Shown: piece by piece, positions 46,216 to 58,247 of the stretch
How the letters are laid out: every line of letters begins with the position of its first letter
How positions within the stretch are numbered: the stretch's first letter is position 1
NCBI GenBank assembly: GCA_032207245.1
Contig: CM063501.1
Location: 58,607,503 to 58,671,502, forward strand
Origin: Pardosa pseudoannulata
Lineage: Eukaryota > Arthropoda > Arachnida > Araneae > Lycosidae
DNA length: 64,000 nt
Reading direction: 5' to 3'
Made by a program: the position numbers and the translations under genes
The notes under the pieces: model-generated
Told to the model about the DNA's origin: nothing
Database searches by the model: none
The model's input: the letters and a program-made list of their open reading frames with translations, nothing else

Positions 46216-46289
46216 GACACTGGAACAATTTTGATTTTATTATATACGGTTTATTATTTCTCAGTTTTCTTCTTTTTAAATTACATATA

Positions 46290-46455
46290 AATATATAAAT
46301 TCCTCTGCGCAACAGTCCCTAGGGGGCAGGACCTACTGTGAAAATCTCCATTTCAGAGACCAAGGGCTCTGGGACGCGAAGCATATGGTCCGGGGTCGAA
46401 TCTCGGACCTGTGTCGTGGGAGCGTTAAGCGCTACGCCCAACGCCACTAGGCTTC
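46290..46455 (-). mobile_element. SINE family B with head
   Basis: On the minus strand: GCCTAGTGGCGTTGGGCGTA (A-box-like), GAGATTCGACCCCGG (B-box-like), body CAGAGCCCTTGGTCTCTGAA, and 3' end GACTGTTGCGCAGAGGAATT. Best view of the complete, short form of this second tRNA-like family. Confidence 0.72.
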
Positions 46456-46664
46456 ACATAGTTTTTGTAATTACATTTTTTGCATGTATATTATTTTTCT
46501 TTTGCATAGTTATTATTGTAGTATTTTACCAATTTCATTCATTTCTATAGATTAAATATTATTTATACTAATAACATTAAGTAATAGCATCTTATGCACA
46601 TAATTTGTAAAATTGCAGTCATTAAAATGCTGATTTTATAGGAATTTTTTTTATAAAACTAGAC

Positions 46665-46767
46665 TTAACTCCTTAAAATGCGTGGGCCGGTACCGGCGCT
46701 TCGTTTTAAAGAGTTCGGTCCCGTGATTACGTTTCATTCCCAGCACGCTGGTCCTGAAGGGGTTGAA
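46665..46767. mobile_element. TTAA element 7, 103-bp minimal MITE
   Basis: TTAACTCCTTAAAATGCG at the left and CTGGTCCTGAAGGGGTTGAA at the right. The right end is that of elements 3 and 4, and the core is the 12-bp palindrome GCCGGTACCGGC (46686-46697). The final TTAA has one substitution. Confidence 0.7.
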
Positions 46768-46815
46768 CATCTTTTATGTAATTAATGTTTCGTTTGTTTT
46801 CCTTCCAAGAGTTTA

Positions 46816-47759
46816 TTAACCCCTTAACTAGCGCGGGCGTATATATCCGTCTTGCGCAGTCAATGTTTTAACTGTTATGGGCGTATATGCAAGTCTTATT
46901 GCAATACGTTTCTTAGTAAATCCCCAATTTTCATTAAGTACACTTACTTACACAACATTTAACATATACAAGGTATACATATACCAAGGTTCAGACTCTT
47001 TCCACAGAAAAAAAATTAAGCACTTTTTAAGCACCTTTTAAGCACCTAAATTTTCATTAAAGTTAAAATACTATCTGTGGTGGAAGATCAACAATTTTCT
47101 CATCATAGCAACAGTATTTTTACAGCAACATAGATGTAAAATAAGATAATAAAAAGTACTTCTGTATTATAAACAGGTAAATATAATATTCACACACACA
47201 CAAATACACACACAGGGAGACAGAGAGAAAAGAAGATGTAGTATCTACATTAAAAAAGTTTTAATTATGACATACTCAAAACAAGATTCAAGAAATTATC
47301 AATGCTATTTTAAAAATGTAACTGAAGAACTATTTCCACTCATAATAGAAGATGAGAACCAAAAAATATAGGAAGGGGGAGAATATGTCTAAATTTGAAG
47401 TTAATTTTTCTTTTCTTCTATACATTTTTTTAATTAGTCTAACTCTTCTTCCTTATCTTTAGCTTTGTTGAATGGACTGACGATTAATTACCAAGGGAAA
47501 TAAAAATTCAGCAACCAATATTTGGGAAAAAAAATAAGCACTTTTTGAGCACTCAGAAAAAATTATAAATTTTAAGGCTACAAAAAGAAAACTAAGCACT
47601 TTTTAAGGACTTATTAGGGACCTTAAAAATGGATCTACAAAATAAGCACTTTTTAAGGATTTTAAGCACCCGGCTGAACCATGTACACGCATTACGGGGT
47701 AGTTAATGCATCCAAGCGCAAACCTTATATATATGCGCTCGCGGCAGTTAAGGGGTTAA
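46816..47759. mobile_element. TTAA element 8, 944 bp
   Basis: Ends TTAACCCCTTAACTAGCGCG and the inverse of TTAACCCCTTAACTGCCGCG. GCGTATATAT-type motifs with nearby TTGCGC occur at both ends. The interior is A-rich with several AAGCACTTTTTAAG repeats near 47018-47045, 47533-47550 and 47595-47660, plus a CA/GA microsatellite at 47190-47228. It is non-coding. Confidence 0.9.
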
Positions 47760-48509
47760 AATTCTCAGTGATCATATTCTAGTTTTTGATCCTTATGTAT
47801 AGATATGTGAACACTGCTCAAGAAATTAAAGAATTTAGACCCGAGGATGAAAGTAATGACGTTAGTCAACGTGGTTCGGTACCAGCCATATTGGATAACT
47901 CTCGCATCATTTTACCCCTGTGGAAAATTGCTTTGCTTCTGAGCAGATTTCTTTAGACAAATTTTGTAGCCTTATAGAGATCAAAGTTCTTCAGGGTAAA
48001 ATCAATGATCTTTATCAAACTGCGTAGTAGTAAGTATTTGCATTCGAAAAATATATCGAAGTTTTTCAGAAACTAAGCATGAAGGATTTTTTTTCCTCGC
48101 TTTATTTTAAAAGGTTAATAACGGGTTACCATGGGGAATTTTTTTGTTCCATCACAGTAAAAGTTAGGTTAAAGACAATTTTAAATACAACAAGTTGAAC
48201 AATTTATACTACAGTTTAACAGACCTAGAGAAATCCAATATGGCCAGTACCCAATCATCGTAACATCTAGTTAGCATAAAAATGCTTGAACAGCAAGTTT
48301 TGTTTTTTAAAAAGTTTAAATATTTTAAAACTAAAAGAAATATTTCAGCTTTTCTACATGAAATGCTAGTTTTATTAATACAAACGTGGTAAAAGCAGTA
48401 GTGTAAACCAAATTCAAATCCATAAAACAGTAATTTTAATAATGATCCAATAATAACGTTCATTACTACTTCAAAATTTGATAAATTAGTACATAAAATG
48501 ATATACAGA
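47760..48509. other. Unique sequence, nothing recognised
   Basis: A minus-strand 107-codon ORF (48209-48532) has no family features and runs into the next element. Confidence 0.5.
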
Positions 48510-49119
48510 TTAATCTCTTGACGTACATTCACGTCTGGGAGACATCAGTCCTCATGTGCCAAGGTAGACTGACGTCTTTAACAGACGTCGTGCAGCATTA
48601 TATTAAATCAAAATTTTATATTATTACTTAAACCCTTAACGTGCAAGCTCGAGTTAACTCGAGTGAGCTGAACTGACAAAACTGTGCACACTCGATAATT
48701 CGAGCGGCGTTGTACTTTATGTTGCTATAATTTTTCACACTCGAATGCAATCGAGAATTGAAAATAACAATATGAAAAAAAAATCGTTTTATTGATATTT
48801 ATCATTTACATGGGATTGTAAGCTATAACACTTATTCGAGTATAAATTTTTTTTTTCAAAATTCAACGTTCTAAAATGTGTTTTTTACATTAAAAAATTC
48901 GGGTTTTTTGGCCGGCTATTTTCATAAAAACTGTGCATTAAGGGGTTAATGTACATTAGGATGTTTTATAAACCTCCGTAAATGTTACATAGCAATCCCA
49001 ATTGCTAAATAAAACTTTCTCTTACTCAATTCGCACAAAATTATTCAGATGAGCCAGAACTCAAGAGTAGTTTTCGAACACATTAGATTCCGATTTACTT
49101 GCATGTAAAGGGATTAATA
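48510..49119 (-). mobile_element. TTAA-type repeat D, complete copy split by element 10
   Basis: Edges TTAATCTCTTGACGTAC (left) and GCATGTAAAGGGATTAA (right) are decayed inverted ends of the same general form. GACGTC-like palindromes cluster at its left end. The copies at 37678-38812 and 38813-39027 align to it and show continuous sequence where element 10 lies. Confidence 0.7.
48628..48949. mobile_element. TTAA element 10, nested in repeat D
   Basis: Ends TTAAACCCTTAACGTGCA and the inverse of TTAACCCCTTAATGCACA. Three close inverted motifs of the form CTCGA-N-TCGAG follow the left end (GCTCGAGTTAACTCGAG, CACTCGATAATTCGAG, CACTCGAATGCAATCGAG). It is 322 bp and non-coding. Confidence 0.87.
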
Positions 49120-49259
49120 TGGAGAAATATCTAAGCATAAATGTAATTTACTAAATTGATAGATAGTTTTACTTTGGATCTTTTAAAACTAATCCGAAAC
49201 GAAGCAACAATAAAAGAAATATTTCATGATCTCATTTATATAGGAAAATTATTAACTCG

Positions 49260-49495
49260 TTAACCCCTTAACTGCCGCAGTCGTATATATATATATATAT
49301 ATGCTTTGCACAGATAATGCGTTAACTGCCTCATAATGCGTATGCATATACCTCTTATGCTTTAAATGCTATGTAAGAGAATGTACTTAAATGACAAACA
49401 TGAAATGACTAAAAGATATACAACAGGAGGACGGTGTATACTACCTAGACAGAGCATTGACTGTATATATAAGTCAGCACCAGTTAATGGGTTAA
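49260..49495. mobile_element. TTAA element 9, short relative of element 8
   Basis: TTAACCCCTTAACTGCCGCA at the left and CCAGTTAATGGGTTAA at the right. The interior holds CGTATATATATATATATATG and ATAATGCGTATGCATATACC, the same core type as element 8. Confidence 0.86.
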
Positions 49496-49873
49496 AAATA
49501 GGTATTTAAAATACTCAAATATCAATCTGAATTTACTTACCTAAAGAGGAATAAAACTTCAGGAACTTCAAACTTCATATTCTCTACCACAATCAGAAGG
49601 ATGAATGTACCAGATCTTTGCTCATAAAAATCTCCAACAAAACATTCAACATGGAAAACAGAAAAAAATAGAATATCAAATATGAGTTATTTAAAATATC
49701 TATTTTAATACAATGTAATGAATATAATATCTCTAAATAGAATGGAAGAATTTTTTGGGGGACAACTGAAAATACCGAACTAAGTTTAAACACATTTTCA
49801 TAGAATATTATATCCGAGCGTGATAAGACACTTAAATAGAAATTTCTATTAAAAAACATTCAAAATTAATCTG
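49496..49873. other. AT-rich sequence, nothing recognised
   Basis: A minus-strand 88-codon ORF (49593-49859) has no family features. Confidence 0.5.
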
Positions 49874-50058
49874 TCTTTTTGTTTTGTTTTTGGTTTCGAG
49901 TGCTACGGTCTACTTTTTACAACACGACAGCTAGTGAGACCGGGACCTACAGCTTAAAGCAGATCCCGAAAGGCTACGAGCATCCATGTCACTCTGGGAT
50001 TCGAACCCACAAACTCCGGTACCGAAGTCCAGCACCCTAACCAATCGGCCATCGTTGT
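49874..50058 (-). mobile_element. tRNA-derived SINE (family A, head type 1) with 12-bp duplication
   Basis: Complete minus-strand copy with B box GGATTCGAACCCAC (as read on plus) and head CACCCTAACCAATCGGCCAT. AAAATTAATCTG flanks it at 49862-49873 and 50059-50070. Confidence 0.94.
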
Positions 50059-50803
50059 AAAATTAATCTGAGTCACGATGTGCACAGTTATTTCCCCCAA
50101 TTCATTAAATGCTTACATCCATAGTGGTACATATGCTGTAAAATACTTAAAATCCAAGCAGACCAAACTGATTCGATTTCCAGTCGGTCTTTGTTTTTAC
50201 CATTTCCATTTGATGTTTGTTTATAAGAGTTACACTATGAGTATTACCTGCGTTTTATTAGAAATCATTCGCATTTATTAAGAAATGGCACTTTAACAAA
50301 CACTATTAACCTAATTCATTAAACGCTTGTATGCATGGCGGAGAATGTGAGGTAAGATAGCCATGTAAACAGTATTAACAGGTTGAGGCAATAACATGAG
50401 TTCACATGCTTTTGGAATATGGTAGCGCAACTATCTTCTATAATTAAATAAGAGTAAAATTCGTATTCAACATGGAAGATAAATATGAAAGAAAACATTT
50501 AAAAAGATACTGAAGTTAAAGTTATAAACATTAACCAATTCCTATAGCAAATTAATATTGATATATAGATTTAGCTGAGTTTAGCCGAGAAAACTAGTTC
50601 ATCTCCATGAATAAGGGTAATTAAATTAACGTTAAATGTTGGTGCAATTCTCATGAATAAATCTGTATTTAGATTAATGTTTGGTAATGCCTCTGTCTTC
50701 AGGCAAAACAAAGTGAAACACACAAAAAAGCTTTCTGGAGTTTAAAAATAAATCATGCTGGAAAAGTTACAATAGCATTTTCTATTTTTGTGTTATATTG
50801 TCT

Positions 50804-50985
50804 GGTTTGGTATGGTTTGGTTTGATTTCGAGTGCTATGATCTACATTTTGCAACACGCTGGCTAATGAAACCGGGACCAACAGCTTAAAGCCGATTCTA
50901 AACACCCATGCCACTGTAGGATTCGAACCCACGAATGCCGATACCTAACTAATCCAGCACCTTAACCAATCGGCCATCGTTCAGC
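50804..50985 (-). mobile_element. tRNA-derived SINE (family A, head type 1)
   Basis: Complete minus-strand copy with tail GGTTTGGTATGGTTTGGTTT, B box GGATTCGAACCCAC and head ACCAATCGGCCATCGTTCAG. Flanks TTATATTGTCTGG and TTATATTGTTTAG look like a slightly decayed duplication. Confidence 0.92.
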
Positions 50986-50989
50986 TTTA

Positions 50990-53900
50990 TATTGTTTAGA
51001 ATACCAAGATGTTTGCAGGAATGCCAATAAAATTTTCCGAACATGTCATATGAGCACAAAATATGAGCATATGTATATTTTGATTAACTTGATATTGCAA
51101 CAGTCTTCTAACACACAATAAAATAAGACAAATGTAAGTAAAAGTAAAACATTAAACAATTAACTATAAAAATCAACATTTATAATGAATATCTTGAAAT
51201 TGTCGTAAAGATAATTTGAATTTCATAGATGTCAATCAGACTAATATTTAATGTGAGCTCTGACCGTGAGCAGACATTCTTAGAATATGGCATTGCAATT
51301 GCCTTTTATTAACACATGAAAAAAATTAAATTTACTGCCATGTTATAAGTAGTAAAAACCACAGAAAAATATGCTATACAAATTGCCATTTAATTGTAGA
51401 TCTCCTTCAATTTTCCTTAAAGACTAGTTGCAATGCATCGGAGCCAATACGACTGTCTTAACATTTAATGTAGGTGCAGACAATAAGCACAAATTTTTAG
51501 AATAATTTGAATTTGCAACTGTCTTCTAATACAGAGTAACATAAAATCTACTGCAGTGAAAAATTATATAAATACACTGTCACAAGAGCTATAGAAATTA
51601 TATTTCAAGTATAGATGAGCTTGAAATTGCCGGGAAGAACAGTTGCAATGCATGAAAGCCAATACGACTGCCCTAACACTTAATGTGGATGCACTGACTA
51701 TGAGCACATGTAATTTTAGAATAATCTGGCATTGCAACTGTCTTCTAGTAATACAGGGTGACATAAAATGATAGTTACTGCAGTGTAAATTTATTTGAAT
51801 ACACCGGCAAAAGTGCAATAGAAATTACATTTCAAGTATAGATGAACTTGAAATTGCCGGGAAGAACAGTTGCAATGCATGAAAGCCAATACGACTGCCC
51901 TAACACTTAATGTGGATGCACTGACTATGAGCACATGTAATTTTAGAATAATCTGGCATTGCAACTGTCTTCTAGTAATACAGGGTGACATAAAATGATA
52001 GTTACTGCAGTGTAAATTTATTTGAATACACCGGCAAAAGTGCAATAGAAATTACATTTCAAGTATAGATGAACTTGAAATTGCCGGGAAGAACAGTTGC
52101 AATGCATGAAAGCCAATACGACTGCCCTAACACTTAATGTGGATGCACTGACTATGAGCACATGTAATTTTAGAATAATCTGGCATTGCAACTGTCTTCT
52201 AGTAATACAGGGTGACATAAAAATGATAGTTACTGCAGTGTAAATTTATTTAAACATACCGGCAAAAGTGCAATAGAAATTACATTTCAAGTATAGATGA
52301 ACTTGAAATTGCCGGGAAGAACTGTTGCAATGCATAAAAGCCATAACGGCTGCCCTAACACTTAATGTGGATGCACTGACTATGAGCACATGTAATTTTA
52401 GAATAATCTGGCATTGCAACTGTCTTCTAGTAATACAGGGTGACATAAAAGGATAGTTACTGCAGTGTAAATTTATTTAAATACACCGGCAAAAGTGCAA
52501 TAGAAATTACATTTCAAGTATATATGAGCTTGAAAATGCCGGGAAGAACTCTTGCAATGCATAAAAGCCATAACGGCTGCCCTAACACTTAATGTGGATG
52601 CACTGACTATGAGCACATGTAATTTTAGAATAATCTGGCATTGCAACTGTCTTCTAGTAATACAGGGTGACATAAAATGATAGTTACTGCAGTGTAAATT
52701 TATTTGAATACACCGGCAAAAGTGCAATAGAAATTACATTTCAAGTATAGATGAACTTGAAATTGCCGGGAAGAACAGTTGCAATGCATTAAAGCCAATA
52801 CGACTGCCCTAACACTTAATGTGAATGCACTGAATATGAGCACATGTAATTTTAGAATAATCTGGCATTGCAACTGTCTTCTAGTAATACAGGGTGACAT
52901 AAAATGATAGTTACTGCAGTGTAAATTTATTTGAATACACCGGCAAAAGTGCAATAGAAATTACATTTCAAGTATAGATGAACTTGAAATTGCCGGGAAG
53001 AACAGTTGCAATGCATTAAAGCCAATACGACTGCCCTAACACTTAATGTGAATGCACTGAATATGAGCACATGTTATTTTAGAATAATCTGGCATTGCAA
53101 CTGTCTTCTAGTAATACAGGGTGACATAAAATGATAGTTACTGCAGTGTAAATTTATTTGAATACACCGGCAAAAGTGCAATAGAAATTACATTTCAAGT
53201 ATAGATGAACTTGAAATTGCCGGGAAGAACAGTTGCAATGCATTAAAGCCAATACGACTGCCCTAACACTTAATGTGAATGCACTGAATATGAGCACATG
53301 TTATTTTAGAATAATCTGGCATTGCAACTGTCTTCTAGTAATACATTGTGACCTAAAAGGATAGTCACTGCAGTGTATAGTTATTTAAATACACCGGCAA
53401 AAGTGCAATAGAAATTACATTTCAAGTATAGATGAACTTGAAATTGCCGGGAAGAACAGTTGCAATGCATGAAAGCCCAAACGGCTTCCCTAACACTTAA
53501 TGTGGATGCACTGACTATGAGCACATGTAATTTTAGAATAATCTGGCATTGCAACTGTCTTCTAGTAATACAGGGTGACATAAAATGATAGTTACTGCAG
53601 TGTAAATTTATTTGAATACACCGGCAAAAGTGCAATAGAAATTACATTTCAAGTATAGATGAACTTGAAATTGCCGGGAAGAACAGTTGCAATGCATTAA
53701 AGCCAATACGACTGCCCTAACACTTAATGTGAATGCACTGAATATGAGCACATGTTATTTTAGAATAATCTGGCATTGCAACTGTCTTCTAGTAATACAG
53801 GGTGACATAAAATGATAGTTACTGCAGTGTAAATTTATTTGAATACACCGGCAAAAGTGCAATAGAAATTTCATTTCCAGTATAGATGAACTTGAAATTG

Positions 53901-55150
53901 CCGGGAAGAACAGTTGCAATGCATGAAAGCCAATACGACTGCCCTAACACTTAATGTGGATGCACTGACTATGAGCACATGTAATTTTAGAATAATCTGG
54001 CATTGCAACTGTCTTCTAGTAATACAGGGTGACATAAAATGATAGTTACTGCAGTGTAAATTTATTTGAATACACCGGCAAAAGTGCAATAGAAATTACA
54101 TTTCAAGTATAGATGAACTTGAAATTGCCGGGAAGAACAGTTGCAATGCATGAAAGCCAATACGACTGCCCTAACACTTAATGTGGATGCACTGACTATG
54201 AGCACATGTAATTTTAGAATAATCTGGCATTGCAACTGTCTTCTAGTAATACAGGATGACAAAGTTATAGTTACTGAAGTGTAAAATTATATAAATACAT
54301 TGCAAATATTTTATAGAAATTACATTTAGAGTAAATACTTGCGTGAATTTGCCGGGAATACAAGTTGCAATATCAAATAAAATTTTGAGTACAACTGCCT
54401 TAACATTTAAGGCTTGTGCACCAAAGCTGATTACACGTATCTTTAATGATCTAATATTTCAACTGTCTTCTGGTAACGCACGGTGACAATTTAAAAAACA
54501 TTTAGAGTAGTGTAAAAGAATATTAATTTAAATCATCCAAATTACTAGAGGAAATGCTGACATTTCGTTTATAGATGCACTTTAATTTGCCGTGAAGACC
54601 TGATGCAATGTACGAATGTGAGTGCGACTGCAGAAGCGTTTAATGTGTGTGTCACTGTCCATGTGTACAAATTTTGAGAACAATCTCTCATTGCCACAGT
54701 TTTAATAATTCAGGGTAAGATAAATAAAAAAATGACAAACACCAATGGGGAAGTTCCAAATGAAAGTAGCCGAACGCTGGCCGATTGGTTAGGGCGCTGA
54801 TCGTCGGTACCAGATTTCGTGGGTTCGAATCCCACTATGGCATGGTTGTTCGTAGCCGTTCGGAATCGGCTTTAAGCTGTAGGTCCCGGTCTCATTAGCC
54901 CTCGTGTGCAAAACAGTAGACCGTAGCGCTCCAAACCAAACCAAACCAAACGAAAATAAACCGTTACAATTTTTATAAGATAAGCATTTTAACTATAGAT
55001 TTTCTTGATTTTACCAAGAATACCTATTGTTCCTTTCGAATAAGAATACGACGGTCCCAACATTTAGTTTAGGTGTATTAAATAGTAATAAGTCTAATGA
55101 TAGAATAATATTTTTGCAGTTTCCTTCTAATAAAACTAACCATTATTAAT
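50990..55150. repeat. 227-bp tandem satellite; uniform core 51560-54270, diverged edges
   Basis: The mark TTTCAAGTATAGATGARCTT recurs at 51603, 51830, 52057, 52285, 52512, 52739, 52966, 53193, 53420, 53647, 53874 and 54101, a 227-bp period with one 228. The core has about 12 nearly identical units. Units on both sides (about 50990-51560 and 54270-55150) keep the layout GCAACTGTCTTCTA...GTGACATAAAA but are strongly diverged, with a SINE at 54769. Variant blocks define unit types. For example, ATAAAAGCCATAACGGCTGC marks units 52285 and 52512, and AATGCACTGAATATGAGCAC marks 52739, 52966, 53193 and 53647. The recurring 66-84-codon minus-strand ORFs are copies of the same frame. Since 227 is not a multiple of three they cannot form one protein. 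Confidence 0.95.
54769..54951 (+). mobile_element. tRNA-derived SINE (family A, head type 1) at the edge of the 227-bp array
   Basis: Complete forward copy: GCCGAACGCTGGCCGATTGG, B box GGTTCGAATCC, body TCGGCTTTAAGCTGTAGGTC, and tail CCAAACCAAACCAAACC. Flanks AATGAAAGTA and AACGAAAATA may be a decayed duplication. It lies between degenerate satellite units, so it inserted in the array's edge. Confidence 0.94.
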
Positions 55151-56100
55151 ACACTCTAAGGTATTAGTATAGTAATGAACGTATGGAATCAAACATTAGT
55201 ATTTTTTTGCTGTGTTTTAGAAAAGATTTGTTTATGAATATATATACCGTTTAATAGATGTATATAATTTTTTTACTTAATTTTCATTTAAATTGTTTTT
55301 ATACTATACTTAATTGCACTTTAGCTGTCTAACAAAAATTTTCTGTCATAAATATAAAATCACAATTGTAAAATATAATTGAACATTTTATACTTAATAT
55401 AATAGAAATGCACAGTAAAATTTCCTTAGGGAGTGGAACATTTTAAAACTTAAATGGAATTTCATGTAATATAATATAGGTTTGTATAAATAGGGGATGG
55501 CATGCATAGCGAATATGAATGTTTTGATCAAAGAGCTTACTTTTGTACATTGTCATTGCAATAACTTTCAGAGCTCGATTGTGTGGTATATTTAAAATAA
55601 AACCTTATGAATTCTACAAGTTGCATAAAATGGTATCAAATCCACAACATTATGTGGTGAAAATATCGTACATATGTTTTTGTGAGTTTTATTTAACTGT
55701 AGTGAAGCAACACGTAACCTTGCTGAGTTTTTTCAATAGTACTACATTAAACCTTCATTAAGACAATTTGTCTCTAACCTCAGATAAGTTTTATTTACGT
55801 AAGCTATAGCAATTTATTCCATTTTAAAATGCTCTCCACATACTTTGAAATCTTAATTGAAAGAAATCTTAATTTTTGGGAATAATTTAAAAGTTTGTAG
55901 CACAAAAGTCAACACTTTGGATATTCTCTGAATTCCGGTATATATTTGATTAACTGTTATTAAATGTTTAAAAGAATAAAGCTACTTAAAAATTAAGGGC
56001 GTTTTGACCAGTCGAATATTGATCAAGATATATTCCCATCGAGGGAGTTGAAATGCATGAAATTTCAATGAAAAATACCATTTTAATGATAAAAGCATTT
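55151..56100. other. AT-rich unique sequence, nothing recognised
   Basis: A 72-codon ORF (55543-55761) has no family features. Confidence 0.5.
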
Positions 56101-56764
56101 TTAACCCTTAGCGCTCCACACATTTTTGTACCACTACCTACTAGCAACTCCGGTACATTTTTGTAGCGGAACTAGTGTAAACGGAGTCTTATTAATTTAA
56201 AGCTTGTAAATGTTTTTAATTTAACAAAATTAAAAACATTTAATAGCTCATGTGATTCTTCTCACTTAAAATTTAAGTGAGAAGAATCGCATGAGCTTGT
56301 AAATGTTTTTAATTTTGTTTATTTCATGCATATGCACTTTCTTCTAGCAAATTCAAGATAAATTTTGAATGTTTTAGCTCACCATGATGCGATATCTTTG
56401 GAAACAACCTCCCATATCCATTCTGGGTTTACTTGGGTAGTGTAATTTCGGAACCACTACTTAAAGTATCGGAGTTATAGTCTTTTGCAATATCTTTTAA
56501 CACTTAAAAATCAAACACGTCTTCACTACCACTCAACTCTAAATTCTCATCATAATTACTTTTCTTCATGTTGCTAACCGTAAAAAAGCCAAACAATGGT
56601 TTAATCGTAACAGTACTGAGACTAAGCACGTTTTAACTACAGATAAATGCCAATGCATCATCTTAAATGTAGTCATGCTAATAACATTCCGCAGCTGAGC
56701 CTACGGAGCTGCGGAACAGATGCCGGATGGCACCGTAGCGGAACTAACGGAGCGCTAAAGGTAG
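56101..56764. mobile_element. TTAA element 11 with an internal 49-bp palindrome
   Basis: Starts TTAACCCTTAGCGCTCC and ends GGAGCGCTAAAGG, with the right TTAA lost. GTAGCGGAACTA occurs near both ends (about 56163 and 56736). Inside, 56247-56295 is an almost perfect palindrome (arms CTCATGYGATTCTTCTCACT continuing TAAA, one mismatch, one central base). It is nested within a longer foldback of AGCTTGTAAATGTTTTTAAT and its partner. Confidence 0.8.
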
Positions 56765-57748
56765 ACAATTAGTTAAAAATTAATGAAACTATTTTGGACA
56801 CTATCAAATACTCGCCCTCGGACGAAGTTGACAAAATGTAGATGACCGATTGGTTTTGTGAGCCATGGCTTACTATTTGCAGCACAAGACTGGGACCTTC
56901 ATCTTTGACAAATTCAAAGAACTGGCATCCATGCCAGCAGTAACATTAGAATCTATTACTCCTGAACTGGACACGAAATTTAAAATTTTTTTGTCTAATA
57001 AACGGTATTTCCATTCTTTGTCCTTCTTTGGAATCGAACCCAAGCCCATTTGAAAGCGTAACATAATCGCAATACAGACAAAATGTGCAATTACAATTAC
57101 TAACATGTGAGTTTTAGTCAAATATTTGAAGTGTTAACTTTTTCAAAAAATATGTATAAAAGAAAATTGATTCTCTTACCTTGAACTTCCAAAAAGAATT
57201 GTTCTAGAATAAAACAGATCCTTCGATCCCTGAAAAATATAACATTTTCAATTTCGGCTTCTTTGTGATCAGCCACCACAATATTAATATAGAAACATAA
57301 GTAGGTATCAAATTTTATTAACTTCAAACAGTTTCTATAAAACATTACAGCTTTTAAAATATTTTACCATTTTTTATAAATTTTTCCAGTATTACATACA
57401 CACATTAAAAAACTTAAATAACAATAGAGTACGGCTCCAAATTTATGGATAAGAATTTGTTAAACAGTATCTAAAGTATTAGGTAAGATTTAGATACAAA
57501 AGCATTCGGGAAGTCTAAGTTGCAAATATGTTACTAGACACACCAAACAGAGAAATAAAATGTTTTGTATCCTTCATAACAAGGAAATATAAATCTTAAT
57601 GAAATAAAATGGATATTAGATTTCAAAAGATTTCCCCTTATATAACAAGTTTAACAGCCTAAATAGGAGTAAACACAAAATACCCACTATTTTTTCTGCC
57701 TTATTCTACCATTTTTAAAGGTACAATATCCCCATACAATATCAAATA
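56765..57748. other. AT-rich sequence; possible eroded SINE at 56850-56960
   Basis: GAGCCATGGCTTACTATTTGCAGCACAAGACTGGGACCTT resembles the tail half of family A in reverse, but promoter boxes are not readable. No gene was recognised. Confidence 0.4.
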
Positions 57749-58247
57749 TTAACACATTGTGTGCGGGTACATTTCGCAGCGGAATTGTACCGGAAGCGGG
57801 CGTTTTGAGCGTAAATTTAGTTATCCAGTTAAATCCCAATAGATCGAAAATTATTCCATTTTTTAACCAACTTTTCGTATTTTATATTGAAATATATAAA
57901 CATATATAAATAACAACCATAAGATTTTTGTAAACAAAAAATATTGTTTAGTGGATAAATTTATAATAGTATCGTAAATATGAAAAATCAAATAGAAATA
58001 GTAGTATACAGTTTTAATTTTTTCCCGTTCTGTGGTTCCGCAGCGACTAATGTAAAAACTAGTTTTTATTTGCCTAAATTTTTCCAGAATCTATGTAGTA
58101 GACAAGAACATTCGGCATCGTTTTCCTGTATGTAAGATTATATTTGTACCCACAAACAAACCATGTTATTACACTAACCCGTAATCCGAGCTCAAATATC
58201 ATTCGTCAGAAAACGTACTAGTACGTGCCCCGCATACAATGTGTTAA
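57749..58247. mobile_element. TTAA element 2, longer relative of element 1
   Basis: Ends TTAACACATTGTGTGCGGG and the inverse, CCCCGCATACAATGTGTTAA. It aligns with 12221-12564 on both sides of a ~155-bp extra AT-rich segment. Core ACGTACTAGTACGT near the right end. Non-coding. Confidence 0.92.

Noticed and set aside
51564..54262. Repeated 66-84-residue minus-strand ORFs beginning MHFCRC or MSPCIT
   Set aside because: They are the same frame of the 227-bp satellite. Because 227 is not a multiple of three, each ends in the next unit. No start context or domain supports a gene.
50990..55150. CRISPR-like regular repeats
   Set aside because: Units are 227 bp, contiguous, without short spacers, and the sequence is eukaryotic. 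The 289-bp array at 1-3440 was rejected for the same reason.
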